Program-made: the position numbers and the translations under genes
The notes under the pieces: generated by a model
Told to the model about the DNA's origin: nothing
Database searches by the model: none
The model's input: only the letters and a program-made list of their open reading frames with translations
Source of the DNA: Chryseobacterium arthrosphaerae
GTDB lineage: Bacteria; Bacteroidota; Bacteroidia; Flavobacteriales; Weeksellaceae
Reading direction: 5' to 3'
Assembly (NCBI RefSeq): GCF_001684965.1
Contig: NZ_MAYG01000001.1
Coordinates: 1,426,001 to 1,490,000 of the forward strand
Length of the DNA stretch: 64,000 nt
Shown here: one piece after another, positions 35,954 to 44,515 of the stretch
Position numbering within the stretch: position 1 is the first letter of the stretch
Layout of the letters: every line of letters begins with the position of its first letter

Positions 35954-37837
35954 TTACATATCCTGGAACTCAATATCTTCATTGGTTATTTTCACAAGAT
36001 ATTCAATTCCGTCTATTGCTTTTGCAATGATCTGGTTTCTGAGAATATTGGCCATATTTTCCCAATAGGCCCTTCCATAAAAAGAATAGTTTTGCGGAAC
36101 AATTTCTACCTCTACGGTTCTCACGAAACCTTCTTTAGGTTTATTGCTAATCATGGTTCCTCTTCTTACCCTTACCTCTCTCAATTCATCTTTCAGCACC
36201 ATTCTGCAATAGTTTTTGACGTCTTCAAGGGAAATAATTTTATCTCTGGTCGTAAGGGCGTATTTATAAGCCTGAATACTGTCTGTACCTTTCTGCTCTT
36301 CTGAACCGCCCAATGTTTCAGTAAGCAGTACAACCGTCTGTGATTTCAGCTGGTTTGAAAGTTCTGTACCGGGACGCATATGATTGGCCAGCGTACAGTG
36401 GGTAACCCAGAAAGCGGCATAGGTATGGTCTGTTTTCTCCACAGGTTCCATGATAACATAATTAAGTTCCTGTCTGATATTTCTTTTGGCATTGTTTACT
36501 TTCTGCACCATAGATTTCATCTTATCAGACATTTCACTGAGAACACCTTTTACATTATCCCTGTTGAGAAGGGAAAATGCTGCAATCTCATCTCTTGTAA
36601 GCTCCAGAACATTTGCAATCATATCTACTGCATTTCTGTTGGTGAAACGCTCCATTCCTCCTTTTCTTACGGTATATAGTCCTTTTTTCAGATCGTCTGC
36701 GGGAGTGAAAGGAATTTCTTTGTACTTTCTTCCATCACCATCCTGAACCTCATCTACATAAAGGAAATGCTCGCCCTCATCTGTTACCAAAGGAATATTA
36801 TTTCCCATAATATCAAGGCTGTATTCCGTTTTCTTCCATCCCCGGTTATAAATAGGGAATGCATTCAGTACAAACGAGAAATTATCGAGAATCTCCGCGG
36901 AAAACTGTGGCGGAAATTCGAAAGTGAGCCATAAATACCTTTTGTTTTCTATATACTTACGGATTTCTTCTTTTCCTGCCAGAAATTCAAGGTTTTGCGG
37001 AAGCTGACCGGGTTCTGAGAACAAGCTCTGAGACAGGCCTGTGATTTCAATAAATTTATGACGGTAGATACTTTTAATATCTTCAATCACTTTATTTCTG
37101 ATCGACTGTTCTTTGAACATCTGCTCATAGCCATCCGTATGATTTTCCGTAAGATAACTCAGGCCTTCTCTTACAAACAAAGGATTTCCGTTGCTGGAAA
37201 CAGTAATATAAGGCAGTAGTTTATAAACAAAGTCAAGATGTTCGAAAGCCGGGTTCGAGCAGAATACGCTCATGTACTTAGGAAAGTTTTCACTTACATA
37301 TTTGCTCACGTCCACTCCTATGGTAATCTTTCTGTAATCTTCCGGCCTTCCCGGAAATCTTGCAATAGGAATTTTGTTGAACCTGTCATCAATGCTGTAA
37401 CAGGTATTTCCTACAAACATGATGGAGGTATGGGCTTTATTGATTCTCACATTCCCTACCGGGGTAAAAGGAATATTAAGCTGTTTGTCTGACTCTGACT
37501 TTACGGTAGAGGTCATCTGCTTACGGAAAAAAAACTCCGTATGCTCCAATAAAACTTCTGAAGACTCATAAGGCTGTGTAAAAGCAACAGCATGAGCCGG
37601 GATAGGATGGGTATAAATAGACGGTGTAAGCAGTTTCGCCAGTTTTTCCAGAATGCGGGCATTCACCGTCTGTATCTCATTATTCGCTTTGAAAACTTCT
37701 GTACTGAATGCGTCAATCAATAGCTTTACAAAAGGATCTAAAGATTGTGGGCTTTTCAGTCCCCATACTTTAGTTGCATTCTGAAGCATTCTTGCTTTTA
37801 CAGATTCTTTGGAATAAATATTCTGATCTAAATTCAT
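35954..37837 (-). CDS. tssF: Type VI secretion baseplate protein TssF (Bacteroidetes type)
   Basis: A 627-residue protein. Its N-terminus, KSPQSLDPFVKLLIDAFSTEV and LAKLLTPSIYTHPIPAHAVAF, follows the TssF family, in which early helices and a beta-domain build the T6SS baseplate wedge with TssE, TssG and TssK. The C-terminal half is consistent (EVRVRRGTMISNKP). It belongs to the subtype iii of Bacteroidetes by context and origin. Upstream by 24 nt is tssE. No tssB, tssC, hcp, vgrG, clpV, tssK or tssG appears in the window, so these must lie elsewhere or be missing. Confidence 0.82.
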   Translation of the reverse strand: MNLDQNIYSKESVKARMLQNATKVWGLKSPQSLDPFVKLLIDAFSTEVFKANNEIQTVNARILEKLAKLLTPSIYTHPIPAHAVAFTQPYESSEVLLEHTEFFFRKQMTSTVKSESDKQLNIPFTPVGNVRINKAHTSIMFVGNTCYSIDDRFNKIPIARFPGRPEDYRKITIGVDVSKYVSENFPKYMSVFCSNPAFEHLDFVYKLLPYITVSSNGNPLFVREGLSYLTENHTDGYEQMFKEQSIRNKVIEDIKSIYRHKFIEITGLSQSLFSEPGQLPQNLEFLAGKEEIRKYIENKRYLWLTFEFPPQFSAEILDNFSFVLNAFPIYNRGWKKTEYSLDIMGNNIPLVTDEGEHFLYVDEVQDGDGRKYKEIPFTPADDLKKGLYTVRKGGMERFTNRNAVDMIANVLELTRDEIAAFSLLNRDNVKGVLSEMSDKMKSMVQKVNNAKRNIRQELNYVIMEPVEKTDHTYAAFWVTHCTLANHMRPGTELSNQLKSQTVVLLTETLGGSEEQKGTDSIQAYKYALTTRDKIISLEDVKNYCRMVLKDELREVRVRRGTMISNKPKEGFVRTVEVEIVPQNYSFYGRAYWENMANILRNQIIAKAIDGIEYLVKITNEDIEFQDM

Positions 37838-37861
37838 AATTTTTTTTCGCTGTTAAAAATA

Positions 37862-38302
37862 TTAATCAATAGACATCGGACTCAGGAACAGCTCTGTTGA
37901 AAAGCTGAAACGTTCTCCTGTTTCCTCCATCTTGGCATTGATGGCAATTCTTACTTTCTTTTTGATTTCTGTGTGTTCTTTGGTATCGTAGCTGTGCTCT
38001 ACAAATTGGATATGAGCATCAATCTGCGGCTGTACAATGCGGGGTTCATACTCCTGGATCTGTCTTTTGAGACTTTTGATAAAAACGCTTTCCCAGATGG
38101 CACTGGTCACTCCATTATCAAATTCCAGGTTCCAGACGTCGTTTCCATAGTTTTCGTCATACCTGTTCTCTCCTTTTTTAGTGGTGATCAGCAGCATGAT
38201 ATTGTGAGCAATACTTTCCCCCATATCGCAGGTATCGATACTTCCGCCTTCGGTCATTAAAGTAGACGGAACGAAAGGCATTCTGTAATTTGGTGTATCC
38301 AT
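37862..38302 (-). CDS. tssE: GPW/gp25 family protein, T6SS TssE
   Basis: A 146-residue gp25-like protein that, in phage T4 and T6SS, starts sheath assembly on the baseplate. The family core is visible: ENRYDENYGNDVWNLEFDNGVT resembles the gp25 EPR-region, and LKRQIQEYEPRIVQPQ has the conserved EPRI. It is followed 24 nt later by tssF, so it is part of one transcript. I see no clear -7 box (the best is one base off, at CAAAATAC near 38352). Confidence 0.8.
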   Translation of the reverse strand: MDTPNYRMPFVPSTLMTEGGSIDTCDMGESIAHNIMLLITTKKGENRYDENYGNDVWNLEFDNGVTSAIWESVFIKSLKRQIQEYEPRIVQPQIDAHIQFVEHSYDTKEHTEIKKKVRIAINAKMEETGERFSFSTELFLSPMSID

Positions 38303-38406
38303 AACTTCTTAATTTTTTACTTCATGGTCTGTCGTTAAAAACGAAATACCAAAATACACATTTTCACTAAATAATTGCCATATTTATATTAAAATATTAT
38401 TCAAAA

Positions 38407-38439
38407 TTCAGGGCCTCCAACTGAATTGAAAGCCCTGAA
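38407..38439 (-). terminator. Terminator of the APC permease gene
   Basis: An 8-bp GC-rich stem (TTCAGGGC/GCCCTGAA) with a 17-nt loop, followed on the minus strand by TTTTGAA. It lies 31 nt after the permease stop. Confidence 0.7.
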
Positions 38440-38470
38440 CTATTATATCTCTTAAATTTTTCCGGCAGGT

Positions 38471-39883
38471 TTAGCGGTCTGCCTTTTTCCGGTTGATAAA
38501 ATAATATACCGGAAGTCCCAGGAGCACCATTACAAAGCCCGGCCATGTATATTGCTGCTTATAAATTAAAAGCAGGATACAGAAACATGTTCCGATCAGC
38601 AGATAAATAATGGGTGTCACCGGATAAAGCCATGTTTTATAAGGTCTTTCCAGTGCCGGCTGTTTAATTCTCAGGTAAATAACTCCAAAAACCGTTATCA
38701 TATAAAATAATACGATGACAAAAGAAATCATATCCAGCAGGTTGCCGTACTGACCGCTCAGGCATAATACTGAAGCCCATACCCCCTGCATCCACAAAGC
38801 ATTTTCCGGAACCTCATTCTTATTATTTTTTATGGCAGATGTAAAGAACATTCCGTCTTTGGCCATGGTCTGAAAAACTCTCGCTCCGGCTAAAATCAGT
38901 CCGTTATCACATCCGAATGTAGAGACCATTACCAGTAATGCGATAATAATGGTACCTGCGCTTCCGAAAATATTCTGTGAAGCCGCTACAGCAACCCTGT
39001 CATTGGTGGCAAATGCAATTCCGTCTCTGTCCAGTGCATTCAGATAGACAAAATTGACCGCAATATAAAGAAGCATTACGGCAGACGTACCGTAAATCAT
39101 AGATTTTACTACATTCCGTTTCGGATTATCTATTTCTCCTGAAACGAACGTTACACTCTCCCATGCTACCGAACTGAAAACCGAGCCCACCATCGCAGCA
39201 GCAATTCCTCCCAACAAAGTCATTCCTCCAATCGGCTCCCAGCCTTCTTTAAGGAAATTACCACTCAGATCTTTCTTAAGGTTATTAAAGGAATCTGTTC
39301 CCAAGCTGAAATTTTCAGACAGATGAGAGAAATCAACCAATATAAAACCTAATGCAATCAGTCCCAATAATGCTATGATCTTAGATCCTGTAAATATGTT
39401 CTGAAGAATTTTTCCACTTTGAACTCCCCTTGTATTGATATAGGTAAGCAAAAGAATAACTGCTATTGCCAGCACCTGAATCCAGGTGATCTTAAATTCC
39501 CCGCTTTGAAAAATAGGTGCCGCATCATTGAGAGAAGGTATCAGATAGGCTGTAAATTTACCAAAAGCCATTGCTACTGCCGCAATTGTTCCGGTCTGTA
39601 TCACCGTAAACAGTCCCCATCCATAAAGAAAGCCCATCTTCTTACCGAAAATTTCCTTCAGATAAGTATATTGACCTCCGGCTTTCGGAAACAGTGCGGA
39701 AAGCTCACCATAACTGATTGCTGCAGCTACAGTCATGATCCCCGTGATGATCCAAACTACAATTAACCAGAATCCGGATCCCAGATTCCGCATCATATCA
39801 GCACTTACAATAAAGATCCCGCTTCCGATCATAGATCCCATCACGAGCATGATGGCATCCCATAGTTTCAGTTTTTTCTGCAT
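38471..39883 (-). CDS. APC-superfamily amino-acid permease
   Basis: A 470-residue transporter from the ATG at 39883; an in-frame TTG two codons earlier is an unlikely start. About twelve hydrophobic helices are visible. TM1 holds the APC signature VMGSMIGSGIFIV, and another conserved stretch is GSVFSSVAWESVTFVSGEID in TM6. It probably imports amino acids with H+ or in exchange at the inner membrane; the substrate is not readable. The gene is monocistronic, with a -7 box (TATATTTG) 17 nt upstream. Confidence 0.92.
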   Translation of the reverse strand: MQKKLKLWDAIMLVMGSMIGSGIFIVSADMMRNLGSGFWLIVVWIITGIMTVAAAISYGELSALFPKAGGQYTYLKEIFGKKMGFLYGWGLFTVIQTGTIAAVAMAFGKFTAYLIPSLNDAAPIFQSGEFKITWIQVLAIAVILLLTYINTRGVQSGKILQNIFTGSKIIALLGLIALGFILVDFSHLSENFSLGTDSFNNLKKDLSGNFLKEGWEPIGGMTLLGGIAAAMVGSVFSSVAWESVTFVSGEIDNPKRNVVKSMIYGTSAVMLLYIAVNFVYLNALDRDGIAFATNDRVAVAASQNIFGSAGTIIIALLVMVSTFGCDNGLILAGARVFQTMAKDGMFFTSAIKNNKNEVPENALWMQGVWASVLCLSGQYGNLLDMISFVIVLFYMITVFGVIYLRIKQPALERPYKTWLYPVTPIIYLLIGTCFCILLLIYKQQYTWPGFVMVLLGLPVYYFINRKKADR

Positions 39884-39899
39884 AGTCAAGTATAGGGTT

Positions 39900-39907
39900 C
39901 AAATATA
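39900..39907 (-). promoter_or_regulatory. -7 element of the APC permease
   Basis: Minus-strand TATATTTG fits TAnnTTTG and ends 16 nt before the ATG. No clear -33 TTG. Confidence 0.5.
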
Positions 39908-40002
39908 AACAAATCTGGCTTTGATTTTGAATTTTATTAAAATTTTGCACAATCACTTGATTTTTGTCATCTCTTATTCTGTTATGATTCAGGATTAATT
40001 AG

Positions 40003-40010
40003 TATTTTTG
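40003..40010 (+). promoter_or_regulatory. -7 element of the DUF4920 gene
   Basis: TATTTTTG fits TAnnTTTG and ends 14 nt before the ATG. The gene is divergent from the permease, so its own promoter is expected here. The -33 box is weak. Confidence 0.45.
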
Positions 40011-40024
40011 GAAAAATATTAACA

Positions 40025-40525
40025 ATGAAATTTAAAACAATATTATTCGCCGCAGCTGTTACTGCTTCAAGTCTAGCATTTGCACAGCAAAGTGGTCCGC
40101 CACCCGGAAATGCTGCACTGGGTGATACTTATGGAGGTGAAGTCTCATCATCCGTTGAATCTAAAGCCATCACGGTAGATAAACTGAACAGGCAGCTTAA
40201 AAAAGATAACAAAAAAGTTGAAAATATTGCGGTTAAAGGAAAAGTAACAGATGTCTGTGATAAAAAAGGATGCTGGCTTACCATTCAGACCGAAGACAAC
40301 TCTAAGTTTTTTGTAAAAATGAAAGACTATGCTTTTTTTGTACCTACAGCTTTAAAAGGTAAGAATGTTGTACTGGAAGGCAATGCGGAAAGAAAAGTTA
40401 TTTCTGTCAATGAGCAGAAACATTATGCGGAAGATGCTAAAAAGCCTCAGTCTGAGATTGATGCCATCACGCAGCCCAAGGAAGAGATCAGGTTTGTAGC
40501 GAACGGAATTAAAGTGGTGAATTAA
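40025..40525 (+). CDS. Exported DUF4920 protein
   Basis: A 166-residue protein with signal peptide MKFKTILFAAAVTASSLAFAQ. The mature part matches DUF4920: VKGKVTDVCDKKGCWLTI, then FFVKMKDYAFFVPTALKGKNVVLEG. The CDKKGCW pair of cysteines, eight residues into the domain, could bind a metal or form a disulfide. The fold resembles an OB-type beta barrel. Function is unknown; some homologues sit near metal or respiratory genes. A terminator follows (40588-40611). Confidence 0.82.
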   Translation: MKFKTILFAAAVTASSLAFAQQSGPPPGNAALGDTYGGEVSSSVESKAITVDKLNRQLKKDNKKVENIAVKGKVTDVCDKKGCWLTIQTEDNSKFFVKMKDYAFFVPTALKGKNVVLEGNAERKVISVNEQKHYAEDAKKPQSEIDAITQPKEEIRFVANGIKVVN

Positions 40526-40587
40526 AAGATTCTCAAATTCCTACTTTACCATTATTGAAGTTCCTATGGAATGACAAAAAATAATAG

Positions 40588-40611
40588 AAACTCTGGATTT
40601 TTCCGGAGTTT
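40588..40611 (+). terminator. Terminator of the DUF4920 gene
   Basis: A 10-bp stem with one G-U (AAACTCTGGA/TCCGGAGTTT) and a 4-nt loop, followed by a T-run on the plus strand. Confidence 0.8.
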
Positions 40612-40620
40612 TGTTTTTTA

Positions 40621-40692
40621 GGTTTTAGGGGCTAAAACCTGGCTTGGTATTGTATAATTATGATGGAGGACTGAAGTCCGCTCCTATTGAAT
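40621..40692. repeat. Two-hairpin dispersed repeat, copy B
   Basis: Layout: GGTTTTAG/CTAAAACC stem (40621-40639), a spacer with TATTGTATAATTAT, a GGACT/AGTCC stem (40668-40679), then CCTATTGAAT. It matches copy A (34804-34872) in the GGTTTT start, the spacer, the two stems and the CTATTGAAT end, with order of stem types exchanged and compensating changes in stems. Confidence 0.7.
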
Positions 40693-40739
40693 GATATCTC
40701 AACAACAATATATTGAAGAGCAATCTCTGATAAAAAATG

Positions 40740-40766
40740 TATCGGCAATCCTTTGGATTGCCGATA
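40740..40766 (-). terminator. Terminator of the M14 carboxypeptidase gene
   Basis: A 12-bp near-perfect stem (TATCGGCAATCC and complement) with a 3-nt loop, just after the stop, A-rich on the minus-strand 3' side. Confidence 0.7.
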
Positions 40767-40770
40767 CTAT

Positions 40771-41880
40771 TTAGTCTTCTATTTTAAAATCTGCTACAGC
40801 ATCCAGTTTCGGATATCTGGTAGCAGAGATAAATTTCTTTCCGGTACAGTCTATCTCCAGCCAGCCTTTTTTTCTTCTTACATCTCCGGCTTCCATTACA
40901 AAAGGAATAAAGGAAATCTCGTCCTTACCTTCTTCTTTCATTTCCCTGTACTGAACGGCAATATCTAAAATACACTCATGCTCTGTGTTGAGTCTTACAT
41001 TTCTGTAAACAATATCATAATGCGTTTCTTTGTTTTCCGGAATTTCAAGGTAAGTTTCCCATCCTGTACTATCGGAATTCAGTTCGCTGATTGCTTTCAG
41101 TGCATAATAAAGGGCAATCGTATAATATTTTCTGGTTCCTTTTCGGGTATAGTCATCCACAAAATGTCCGCCTTCAAATAAGATAGTAGGCATACCGGCT
41201 TTGATGAAGTTGTCTCCGGTAGAAGTGGGATAAAATTCATCAGAATATCTTCCGATCTGATCAGGGATCATTTCTTTAAGGTGATGGTAAACGCTTCCGA
41301 TCACTGCCATACACTTTTTACGGTTTTCAGTAACGGTACGTTCTACATTTTCGGAAGGCGCCAGAAAGGAAAGGGTGGCCGGGTGAACGCCGTCTGTTGT
41401 AAAAATGGTTCTCTGCTCATGAAGATTTAACGCATAATCATATTTCTTTGAGGAAGCTGCTTTTTTAAGATATTTAATTTCCTTACTCGCCTCATTATGA
41501 AAATCTCTGTTCAGGTCAATATCTGCTGCATTGAGCCTTGTCCATCTTTCAGACCCGTCCGGATTCAGCATAAAGATAAAGTCCAGTTTTATTTTACTGA
41601 ACAAATCTTCTTTCATTTCAGGAGCTTTATCAAGACTTGTCAAAAGATCAAGCATGGCGTGGGTGGCATTGGATTCATTTCCGTGCATTTGTGACCATGC
41701 CAGCACATTGATATTTCCGGTTCCGATACTTAACTGATAAATCGGTTTGTTTAAATAGGAAGTTCCGATCTCCTGAATATAATCGCTGAGATTGGCCTGT
41801 AGATAAGAAAATAATTTTTCAGGGGAAATATAACGATTTGAGAAATCAGGGTTTGGAGAATAGATCTGTTCAAAGTTCAT
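40771..41880 (-). CDS. M14-family zinc carboxypeptidase
   Basis: A 369-residue metallopeptidase of the M14 fold. The start at 41880 (MNFEQIYSPN) is chosen over the frame's beginning at 41943, which codes an unlikely hydrophobic prefix. The zinc ligands H66 and E69 are in QMHGNES, and NPDGSERWTRLN, DLNRDF and LNLHEQ match M14 metal- and substrate-site segments. No signal peptide is visible, so it acts in the cytosol, perhaps on peptides or cell-wall fragments. A TACATTTG box (41904-41911) lies 24-31 nt upstream. Confidence 0.88.
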   Translation of the reverse strand: MNFEQIYSPNPDFSNRYISPEKLFSYLQANLSDYIQEIGTSYLNKPIYQLSIGTGNINVLAWSQMHGNESNATHAMLDLLTSLDKAPEMKEDLFSKIKLDFIFMLNPDGSERWTRLNAADIDLNRDFHNEASKEIKYLKKAASSKKYDYALNLHEQRTIFTTDGVHPATLSFLAPSENVERTVTENRKKCMAVIGSVYHHLKEMIPDQIGRYSDEFYPTSTGDNFIKAGMPTILFEGGHFVDDYTRKGTRKYYTIALYYALKAISELNSDSTGWETYLEIPENKETHYDIVYRNVRLNTEHECILDIAVQYREMKEEGKDEISFIPFVMEAGDVRRKKGWLEIDCTGKKFISATRYPKLDAVADFKIED

Positions 41881-41903
41881 TGGTAGAAATAATTTACAGG
41901 AAT

Positions 41904-41911
41904 CAAATGTA
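41904..41911 (-). promoter_or_regulatory. -7 element / TACATTTG dyad half of M14 gene
   Basis: Minus-strand TACATTTG fits TAnnTTTG, 23 nt before the ATG. It is the same sequence as the repeats in front of the XRE gene on the other side of the gap. Confidence 0.45.
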
Positions 41912-42687
41912 ACCATTTTAAGGCAGAAAAACGAAATTAACATATGTAAACAGTGTGAAAAACGGGCAAATTTTAGAATTTACAACAAAATTTTATTCGT
42001 TTACATAAGTTAAATACTTGATTTTAAAAATAAAAACAGCAATTAACAAGTGTAACATTGTTAAACACTACAGTTTGCCAAAATGTCTGTGGATAAAATT
42101 GTGAATTGCGAATAATTTAATTTACAATATCTATATAATTTGTAATCAATAAATTACGAAATTTAATTCAATCATATTTATAAGATTACTTGAAGTATTA
42201 AAATGCGTAATTCAGGACATTTAGGCATTATTTTATTAAACATATGGAATGAGGAAAACTTTGGTTATTTATGATTTTAAACAAATGTAAATCACTGAAA
42301 CTTGCTAAATTTGGCTTTAAAACAAGTTTAATAATCATTCTTTAAAGTGTAAAGGTTAGCTTACATCAAATTAAATCAGATCATGTACAAAATGGTTTAT
42401 AAAGCGCCTTAAAACGTATGATTTACATCTGTAATTTAACTTTATAAACCACTATAATAGCTTTTATACAAGTATTTTATAAAATATTTGCCCTTTTTAT
42501 TTTCTTTTTTGAATGCTTTATGAAAATTACCAATGTAAACTGCAGAAAAAGAAGGTTTACCATGAAAATATGGCCCTTTAAGAGTCATATTCTACATTGA
42601 TCATCAAAATTTAATAAGAAATAATCCCTGAGTATTATCCTGGAAATTTAAGGGAAGAATCTGTTGTTTATTCAATTGAACAATATG
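41912..42687. other. Non-coding region, A/T-rich, ~0.8 kb
   Basis: No plausible gene is found on either strand: frames are short and stops are dense. It carries scattered matches to the TTACAnnTGTAA dyad, e.g. a perfect TTACATCTGTAA at 42423-42434 and a minus-strand TACATTTG at 42282-42289. Half-sites are at 42001 (TTACATAAGTTA), 42121 (TTTACA), 42361 (TTACAT) and 42533 (TGTAAAC). The whole gap from the M14 start (41880) to the XRE start (42842) is 961 nt, by far the longest in the window. Confidence 0.7.
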
Positions 42688-42820
42688 AAACATTTGTAAT
42701 TTATCTGTAAAATTCTGTTTTATAATGTTTTAATATGACTTTACATTTGTATACACAATTATATTTCATTTATTTACATTTGTATTTTGCATTTGTAAAT
42801 TTATTGTTTTACATTTGTAA
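42688..42820 (+). promoter_or_regulatory. Operator-like array and tandem promoters of the XRE gene
   Basis: Five copies of TTACATTTGTAA or a close variant: 42688-42699 (AAACATTTGTAA), 42741-42752 (TTACATTTGTAT), 42774-42785 (same), 42787-42798 (TTGCATTTGTAA), 42809-42820 (perfect). The core TTACA-N2-TGTAA is a dyad like those bound by dimeric HTH proteins. The same sequence contains TACATTTG, a perfect TAnnTTTG -7 box. The last copy, with TTTG at 42786-42789 and a 20-nt spacer, forms a consensus promoter whose start would fall near 42824, 18 nt before the ATG. Confidence 0.65.
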
Positions 42821-42841
42821 CGTAATTAAAAACTTATTTTG

Positions 42842-43378
42842 ATGAGTTTAAACGAAAGAATTTCAAAAGTTATAGAGTATTCCAATCTTACGCCTTCAGA
42901 ATTTGCGGATGAAATAGATGTGCAGCGTTCTTCCATTTCGCATATTACTTCGGGAAGAAATAAGCCTTCTCTGGAATTTATCATAAAAATAAAATCCCGT
43001 TTCCCTGAGCTTCTTTGGGACTGGCTGGTTACCGGCGAAGGGGAAATGCTGAAACAGGAATTACCGGAAACTGAAATGCCGGGGAAATCAGCAGAAGAAG
43101 AAAAGACCCAGCCTACTCCTCTGCCAGATCTGTTTACGATGATCAATGAGGACCAGGAATTCGGAGCTGATGAAACAGAGATTGAAGTCCCTCAGACAGG
43201 TTCCGGAGAATCGTTTATACCGTCCCAGGGTAAAGCTCCGGAGCAAATATCCGATTCTCAGCGATTAGCAGATGCTCATGAAAATATACTTATGCAAGCA
43301 CTTGGAAATCAATCCGGTAAGATAAAGCGTATCGTTCTGTTCTATGAAAACGGAAAATTCGAAAGTTTTGAACCATAA
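42842..43378 (+). CDS. XRE-family HTH transcriptional regulator
   Basis: A 178-residue protein from ATG 42842 (a TTG just before it is less likely). The N-terminal ~65 residues are a phage-repressor-like HTH: MSLNERISKVIEYSNLTPSEFADEI, VQRSSISHITSGRNKPSLEF, WDWLVTGEGEM. The middle, from about residue 70 to 145, is acidic, Pro/Glu/Gly-rich and probably disordered. The C-terminal ~25 residues (GKIKRIVLFYENGKFESFEP) form a short conserved-looking strand. It is preceded by an array of TTACAnnTGTAA dyads that overlap its promoters, suggesting autoregulation. No peptidase or phage genes are near. Confidence 0.85.
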   Translation: MSLNERISKVIEYSNLTPSEFADEIDVQRSSISHITSGRNKPSLEFIIKIKSRFPELLWDWLVTGEGEMLKQELPETEMPGKSAEEEKTQPTPLPDLFTMINEDQEFGADETEIEVPQTGSGESFIPSQGKAPEQISDSQRLADAHENILMQALGNQSGKIKRIVLFYENGKFESFEP

Positions 43379-43382
43379 AAAA

Positions 43383-43407
43383 CCTGACCAGAGAAGATTT
43401 GGTCAGG
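43383..43407. terminator. Bidirectional terminator, XRE / T9SS gene
   Basis: An 8-bp GC-rich stem (CCTGACCA/TGGTCAGG) with a 9-nt loop and A- and T-rich flanks between convergent genes. Confidence 0.78.
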
Positions 43408-43437
43408 CTAAAAAATATTTGAAGAAGAAAACTAAAG

Positions 43438-44460
43438 CTATTGCTTTATTAATTTTGTAACTTTGGCCGGTCCGCCATCATTATATATCTTGAGCATATA
43501 ATTTCCCGTTGGTAAATCTGATACACTGTATTCTTGCGAACCTTGCATCGTTCTGATCACTTTACCGGAAACATCTATAATATCTACATTACTTATTTTC
43601 ATTCTCTCAGGATTATTGATCTTAAAATGATCTTTTACCGGATTCGGATATACCTGTACTCTGTTGTCATACTGCATAGTTTCTTTTGTTCCTAAAGAAA
43701 CTGAAGTATAAGTAATCACAAAGGGCATATCTAATGGATAATCCGGGGCCGTAGCAGGCAGTCCGTCATCTATAATGGAAATCCATGTTCCTGCTACTGC
43801 ATTAAACTGTTTCGCATTAAAAGAAGATAATCCACGTGTATCAGCAATTGTGACAGGAGGAAAAAATCCTCCGCTTGCCTGCACTACATTTTGAAGCTGA
43901 TATTTCACCCAATATGTTCCCGGACCTAATGTAACAGGTGTATTAGCCGTTATTTTCCATACTTTCCTGTTGGTGAGAGGGCTGGTAACCGGAGTAGGAA
44001 CACTGGAGTTTCCAATTCTGTACATACCTCCATCCGCCCCTGCGCTGAACCGGTTGGTGGTATCATCACCAAAAACGCTTACCGCGCCAGCCACAGACGG
44101 GTCTGAACTGTATATATTTACCCTTGCCGTATTAAATGGTGCCGTGGTTCCTGTATAACCTGTCTGATACGCAAAAAAATCAATCGAAGTGATCTGCCAG
44201 TTACTACCTGCCGGGATTGTAAAATCATCAGCAAGGAAAAGGCTGGATGCAGTTGAAATAAAGGTTCCTCCCAATCCTAAGCTTGTGTTTGTTTCCGTAG
44301 TATTTCCAGTGTTATTCTGTAATTCAGACCAGGTGTAGCCGGCAGGTGCAGCTGCACCGCTTTTAGAAGTAGCTCCTGTACTTAAACCTCCATTCATGTA
44401 GGTTTGTGAGAGGAAGAAATTAGCTGCCATACAGGCAGCGAGAAGTAAAGTTTTTTTCAT
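43438..44460 (-). CDS. T9SS type A sorting-domain secreted protein
   Basis: A 340-residue secreted protein. It starts with a signal peptide (MKKTLLLAACMAANFFLSQ) and ends with a type A sorting domain: VQVYPNPVKDHFKINN, then VSGKVIRTM and the terminal KVTKLIKQ. Such a tail directs export through the gliding/T9SS channel and attachment to the surface. The middle ~200 residues are beta-rich (SLFLADDFTIPAGSNWQITS, GTYWVKYQLQNV), similar to cell-surface beta-sandwich domains, with no enzyme motif seen. It has a consensus promoter (44485-44515). Confidence 0.9.
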   Translation of the reverse strand: MKKTLLLAACMAANFFLSQTYMNGGLSTGATSKSGAAAPAGYTWSELQNNTGNTTETNTSLGLGGTFISTASSLFLADDFTIPAGSNWQITSIDFFAYQTGYTGTTAPFNTARVNIYSSDPSVAGAVSVFGDDTTNRFSAGADGGMYRIGNSSVPTPVTSPLTNRKVWKITANTPVTLGPGTYWVKYQLQNVVQASGGFFPPVTIADTRGLSSFNAKQFNAVAGTWISIIDDGLPATAPDYPLDMPFVITYTSVSLGTKETMQYDNRVQVYPNPVKDHFKINNPERMKISNVDIIDVSGKVIRTMQGSQEYSVSDLPTGNYMLKIYNDGGPAKVTKLIKQ

Positions 44461-44484
44461 GTCTTTAGTTTTTTATTGTTTAAT

Positions 44485-44515
44485 CAAATATAAAAAATTA
44501 AAACCAAATTAACAA
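44485..44515 (-). promoter_or_regulatory. Promoter of T9SS cargo gene 43438-44460
   Basis: On the minus strand TTG (44513-44515), a 20-nt spacer and TATATTTG (44485-44492) match the flavobacterial consensus, ending 24 nt before the ATG. Confidence 0.7.

Noticed and set aside
41881..42841. A coding gene in the long gap
   Set aside because: All frames are short and broken by stops, and none begins with a signal peptide or other familiar pattern.
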